From Actinomycetes bacterium (GTDB lineage Bacteria > Actinomycetota > Acidimicrobiia > Spongiisociales > JAHEDJ01), in the NCBI GenBank assembly GCA_024641245.1, contig JAHEDK010000006.1, forward strand, positions 1 through 64,000: a DNA stretch of 64,000 bases, given 5' to 3'. The stretch's first letter is position 1; the number at the start of each line of letters is the position of its first letter. The notes under the pieces are model-generated. The model did not search any database. It was not told where the DNA came from and saw only the letters and a list, made by a program, of their open reading frames with translations. This document shows positions 61,604 through 64,000 of the stretch, piece after piece. A program made the position numbers and the translations under genes.

Positions 61604-61910
61604 CCCATTCCTCTATTCACCGAGTCAACCAGGAGTTCGCGTCTGCGAAACGGTGACGAGACGTCCTGCCGCACGTTGTCCACACTTCGTTCGTGTAGCC
61701 CTTGCACGGCTCGTTCAGCGGAGGTCCGATCCAGCTGCTAGTTGTCGCTGCAATCACTATATGCGCTTAATGCATGGAATCCAATGGGCAAAGGGAGAAA
61801 CGTCTGTAGGGGGCGCGACCGCCATCTGCGACGCCGGCCGTGTACGTTTGGGGGTAGAGAGACCCCGGCGGTCATCCGCCGCCGGAATCCCAGCCCGGAA
61901 AGGGGTTGCC
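61604..61910. other. Divergent intergenic region, 307 bp
   Basis: The region carries the promoters of the sensor kinase (leftwards) and the DUF1876 gene (rightwards). I see no gene. A GC-rich stem, CCGGCGG-TCATC-CCGCCGG (with one extra G), lies at about 61864-61883 just before the DUF1876 start. Confidence 0.45.
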
Positions 61911-62156
61911 ATGCTCGAGAAAGATGTCACCTGCGACCTCCATCTGAGCGAGGACGACAGCGATACGATCGCTTATGCCGTCCTCAACCTTCGCGGCGAT
62001 CACTTCGAAGCGGTCGGCAAGGCCCGTCGAAATCCGACGGATCCACCCATGCCCGTCATCGGTGAAGAGCTCGCCATCGCCCGTGCCCTCCAGAAACTCA
62101 CAGTTGAGGTGATGGAGGCGGCGCAGTCCAAGGTTGAGCTGTTCCTCGTCAGCTAG
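61911..62156 (+). CDS. DUF1876 family protein
   Basis: The protein has 81 residues from ATG 61911. The family pattern is complete: an N-terminal strand with acidic residues (CDLHLSEDDSDTIAYAVLNL), GKARRNPTDPPMPVIGEELAIARALQKLTVEVM, and a final strand. DUF1876 proteins are small dsRBD-like folds found in actinobacteria, often stress-induced; the function is unknown. This is one of the best lineage markers in the window. Confidence 0.9.
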   Translation: MLEKDVTCDLHLSEDDSDTIAYAVLNLRGDHFEAVGKARRNPTDPPMPVIGEELAIARALQKLTVEVMEAAQSKVELFLVS

Positions 62157-62164
62157 GTGAACAG

Positions 62165-62195
62165 CGCGACCGCGTGAACCCGCGCGCTGGTCGCG
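62165..62195. terminator. Stem-loop between convergent genes
   Basis: CGCGACC (62165-62171) and GGTCGCG (62189-62195) pair with a GC-rich loop that can add a few further pairs. It lies 9 bp past DUF1876 and 6 bp before the stop of the guanylyltransferase gene, and so could serve both. No clear T-tract. Confidence 0.4.
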
Positions 62196-62200
62196 AAAGG

Positions 62201-63250
62201 TCAGACTTCGGGCCGCCCGGCTGCTCGTAGCCTGTCGACGATCTTCTTTACGTCCTGGGCGCGCTCTTTCGTCGCGACGAGCACTGCGTCGTCCGTCTCG
62301 ATGACGATGGCGTCCTCGAGGCCCATCACCACCACCAAACGGTCCTTTCCCCGGACGATTGAACGCTTGGCGCCCTCGAGCATCACGTCACCGGATGTTG
62401 AGTTGCCGTCGGCGTCTTTCTCGCTGAGTTCCCACAGGGCATCCCATGATCCGACATCGCTCCAGCCGGCGTCCAATGGCACGACGATGCCGTTGTCGGC
62501 GCGCTCCATGACGGCATAATCGATGGAGTCGGAAGGACAGGCGGCAAACGCGTCGGGGTCGAGTCTGAGCACGTTCTCTTGCACGGAAGAGGCGTTGATC
62601 GTCGACGCCAGCGCCTTCGCCATCTCCGGGGCATGCCGTTCGAGGGCTTCGAGGTAGGCATCGGCCCTGAACAGGAACATCCCGCTGTTCCACAGGTAGT
62701 CGCCTTGTTCGAGGTAGGTCTCGGCCGTTTCGGCGTCCGGCTTTTCCACGAATCGGTCGATGTGAAAGGCCAGGCCGACCTCCGCGCCCTTCCGGATGTA
62801 TCCGTAGCCCGTCTCCGGACGATCTGGTACGACTCCGAAGGTGACCAGATGGCCGCTTGCTGCGAACTCTGCTGCGATGCCGATCGCCCTGAACAATGCG
62901 GAGGTGTCGGCGATGATGTGGTCGGAAGGCAGTATGAGCAGGAGGGCGGCGCGGCCGGCGGCGAGTGCGGCTGCGGCGGCGGCCGGGGCGGTGTTCCGGC
63001 CGACGGGCTCGACGATGAAGCGCGGGGACACGCCGAGCGGTGCAAGTTGCTCACCGATCTCTTGAACATGCTGCTCGTTGCAGACGACGATCGGGTTGTC
63101 GACGTCCTCGAGTTCTGAAACACGCCGGGCGGTCGCCTGAATGAGCGTCTCGGTGCCGATGAGCGAGGCGAGTTGCTTCGGGGAGCGCAGGCGCGAGATA
63201 GGCCAAAGACGCGTTCCCGCTCCTCCTGACAGGATCACTGGAACGATCAT
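62201..63250 (-). CDS. manC: Mannose-1-phosphate guanylyltransferase
   Basis: The protein has 349 residues from the ATG of MIVPVILSGGAGTRLWPISR, which contains the nucleotide-binding signature G-G-x-G-T-R-L-W-P; the longer frame to 63607 is a shadow of the mgtC gene. KQLASLIGTETLIQATARR and FVEKPD complete the transferase site. It makes GDP-mannose for glycans and lipoglycans. It is the short form without the C-terminal phosphomannose isomerase domain. It lies 49 bp after mgtC on the same strand. Confidence 0.93.
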   Translation of the reverse strand: MIVPVILSGGAGTRLWPISRLRSPKQLASLIGTETLIQATARRVSELEDVDNPIVVCNEQHVQEIGEQLAPLGVSPRFIVEPVGRNTAPAAAAAALAAGRAALLLILPSDHIIADTSALFRAIGIAAEFAASGHLVTFGVVPDRPETGYGYIRKGAEVGLAFHIDRFVEKPDAETAETYLEQGDYLWNSGMFLFRADAYLEALERHAPEMAKALASTINASSVQENVLRLDPDAFAACPSDSIDYAVMERADNGIVVPLDAGWSDVGSWDALWELSEKDADGNSTSGDVMLEGAKRSIVRGKDRLVVVMGLEDAIVIETDDAVLVATKERAQDVKKIVDRLRAAGRPEV

Positions 63251-63299
63251 CGGAACACCTTCATCTCGATTTCGATGCGAAACGATAGCGAACGGAGGT

Positions 63300-63947
63300 T
63301 CAACTGATCCGCTCCGCGCTGCGGACACCATCTTCGTTCTCGAAGAGCGCCACCAGCGCGTCGGCTCGCTTCGGATCGATATCGAGGGTGATGATGCCGC
63401 CCTCGTCGTGACCTCTGTTGAAGGCGACGTTCTCGACGGTCGGGTCGATCTTGGCCGCCATCTTCCACAGCTTCCCGAAGTGAGTGGAGTCGGAGAGTCT
63501 GACCTCGATCGTCGACTTGCTCGCGCCGAGACGGCGGTCCATCCACGAGTCGAGCGTTCGTAACCCCAGGAGGATGAGCAGAACGATCGTGGCGGAGACG
63601 GTGGCAAGCGCCGTCAGCCCCGCTCCGGCGGCCATGCCGATGGCGGCGACGGCCCAGAGCCCGGCGGCGGTGGTGAGTCCCTTGACGGTCGCACCTTCCC
63701 TGAAGATGGCGCCGGCGCCTAGGAAGCCGATGCCGGTCACGATCTGGGCAGCCACCCGGGCCGGATCACCATTGCCCCCGAAACCTTCGATGGAGAGCAG
63801 GGTGAAGAGAGCAGCACCGAGGCCGACCAGCATGTGGGTTCGAAAACCGGCTGCTTTGCGCATGACCTCCCGCTCGAGGCCCACCGCGCCGGCCAGCAGA
63901 GCGGCCAGTAGGAGGCGGAGGGCAGCGTCTGCGAGGGGAATGCCCAC
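63300..63947 (-). CDS. MgtC/SapB family membrane protein
   Basis: The protein has 215 residues from a GTG, 1 bp after the stop of the preceding gene. The MgtC N-terminal membrane domain has the signature GAVGLEREVMRKAAGFRTHMLVGLGAALFTLLS and GIGFLGAGAIFREGATVKGLTTAA, then a further helix and a C-terminal ACT-like domain (STIEVRLSD ... GGIITLDID). MgtC proteins inhibit the F-ATPase and are linked to growth at low magnesium in pathogens. The general role in free-living bacteria is unsettled. Confidence 0.93.
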   Translation of the reverse strand: MGIPLADAALRLLLAALLAGAVGLEREVMRKAAGFRTHMLVGLGAALFTLLSIEGFGGNGDPARVAAQIVTGIGFLGAGAIFREGATVKGLTTAAGLWAVAAIGMAAGAGLTALATVSATIVLLILLGLRTLDSWMDRRLGASKSTIEVRLSDSTHFGKLWKMAAKIDPTVENVAFNRGHDEGGIITLDIDPKRADALVALFENEDGVRSAERIS

Positions 63948-63948
63948 G

Positions 63949-64000
63949 CTATTCCCCGGTGAATTCAGGCGAGCGCTTCTCGAAGAACGCCGAGGTCGCC
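63949..64000 (-). CDS. Enoyl-CoA hydratase-like gene, last 16 codons (cut by window edge)
   Basis: The frame entering from the right edge reads ATSAFFEKRSPEFTGE and then TAG. This matches the usual C-terminus of crotonase-family proteins (A-F-x-E-K-R-x-P-x-F-x-G-x). The gene continues beyond the window. It is 1 bp from the mgtC GTG, so the two may be co-transcribed. Confidence 0.6.
   Translation of the reverse strand, partial: ATSAFFEKRSPEFTGE

Noticed and set aside
1-64000. CRISPR arrays, tRNA or rRNA genes, integrases, transposases
   Set aside because: Looked for across both strands; no regularly spaced repeats, no cloverleaf or rRNA motifs and no recombinase motifs were recognised.

Overview
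The window is GC-rich, densely coded bacterial chromosome with long same-strand operons, frequent 4-bp ATGA start/stop overlaps and GTG/TTG starts. A DUF1876 protein, a stand-alone SARP/BTAD regulator, an Rrf2 regulator and lipobox proteins with Actinobacteria-style domains point to Actinomycetota, perhaps an Acidimicrobiia-like lineage. That placement is an inference. I see no rRNA, tRNA, CRISPR array, prophage or transposase, so this looks like core or slowly exchanged chromosome rather than an island.

Layout. 1-9.4 kb: the end of a sensor kinase, an ABC-2 exporter with a decayed TetR remnant in front of it, an MtfA-type peptidase, two surface lipoproteins (a propeller and an HExxH protease) and a CDF transporter. 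9.5-20.7 kb: a complete respiratory nitrate reduction locus. Two NarK transporters are divergent from an Rrf2 regulator, which is followed by a diheme cytochrome c and narGHJI. 20.8-26.3 kb: a membrane protein, a hydrolase, a DegV/PlsY-like lipid pair, small membrane proteins and a CPA1 antiporter. 26.5-30.4 kb: a two-gene signalling unit (response regulator fused to a thioredoxin-reductase-like protein that lacks its redox cysteines, plus a cNMP-domain histidine kinase), followed by a metallo-beta-lactamase-fold hydrolase. 30.7-31.9 kb: an LtrA protein.

32-45.6 kb is the catabolic heart. One operon encodes a three-subunit molybdenum hydroxylase, a GNAT-like protein, a thiolase-fold protein without the usual nucleophilic cysteine and its DUF35 zinc-ribbon partner. 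After a SARP regulator comes a second operon: a ring-opening amidohydrolase (barbiturase/cyanuric acid hydrolase family) with homologues of AllH, AllF and AllG, the oxamate carbamoyltransferase complex. Divergent from it are a yeast-FCY1-like cytosine deaminase and an Asp/Glu racemase family protein. Together they suggest a route cytosine > uracil > barbiturate > ureidomalonate > malonamate + carbamoyl phosphate, in which a carbamoyltransferase replaces ureidomalonase. This is the main candidate for an undescribed system.

45.8-64 kb: a secreted M23/LVIVD protein, a 1677-residue secreted Asp-box protein, a tandem-DsbA lipoprotein, a hybrid kinase with a NarL-type regulator, a 38-codon gene missed by length cut-offs, an Ada-AlkA/Ogt alkylation repair pair, another sensor kinase, DUF1876, a mannose-1-phosphate guanylyltransferase, MgtC, and the last 16 codons of an enoyl-CoA hydratase-like gene at the edge. 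Four copies of one long palindrome (core CCCGTTCTTGCGTCA) sit at gene ends across the window.
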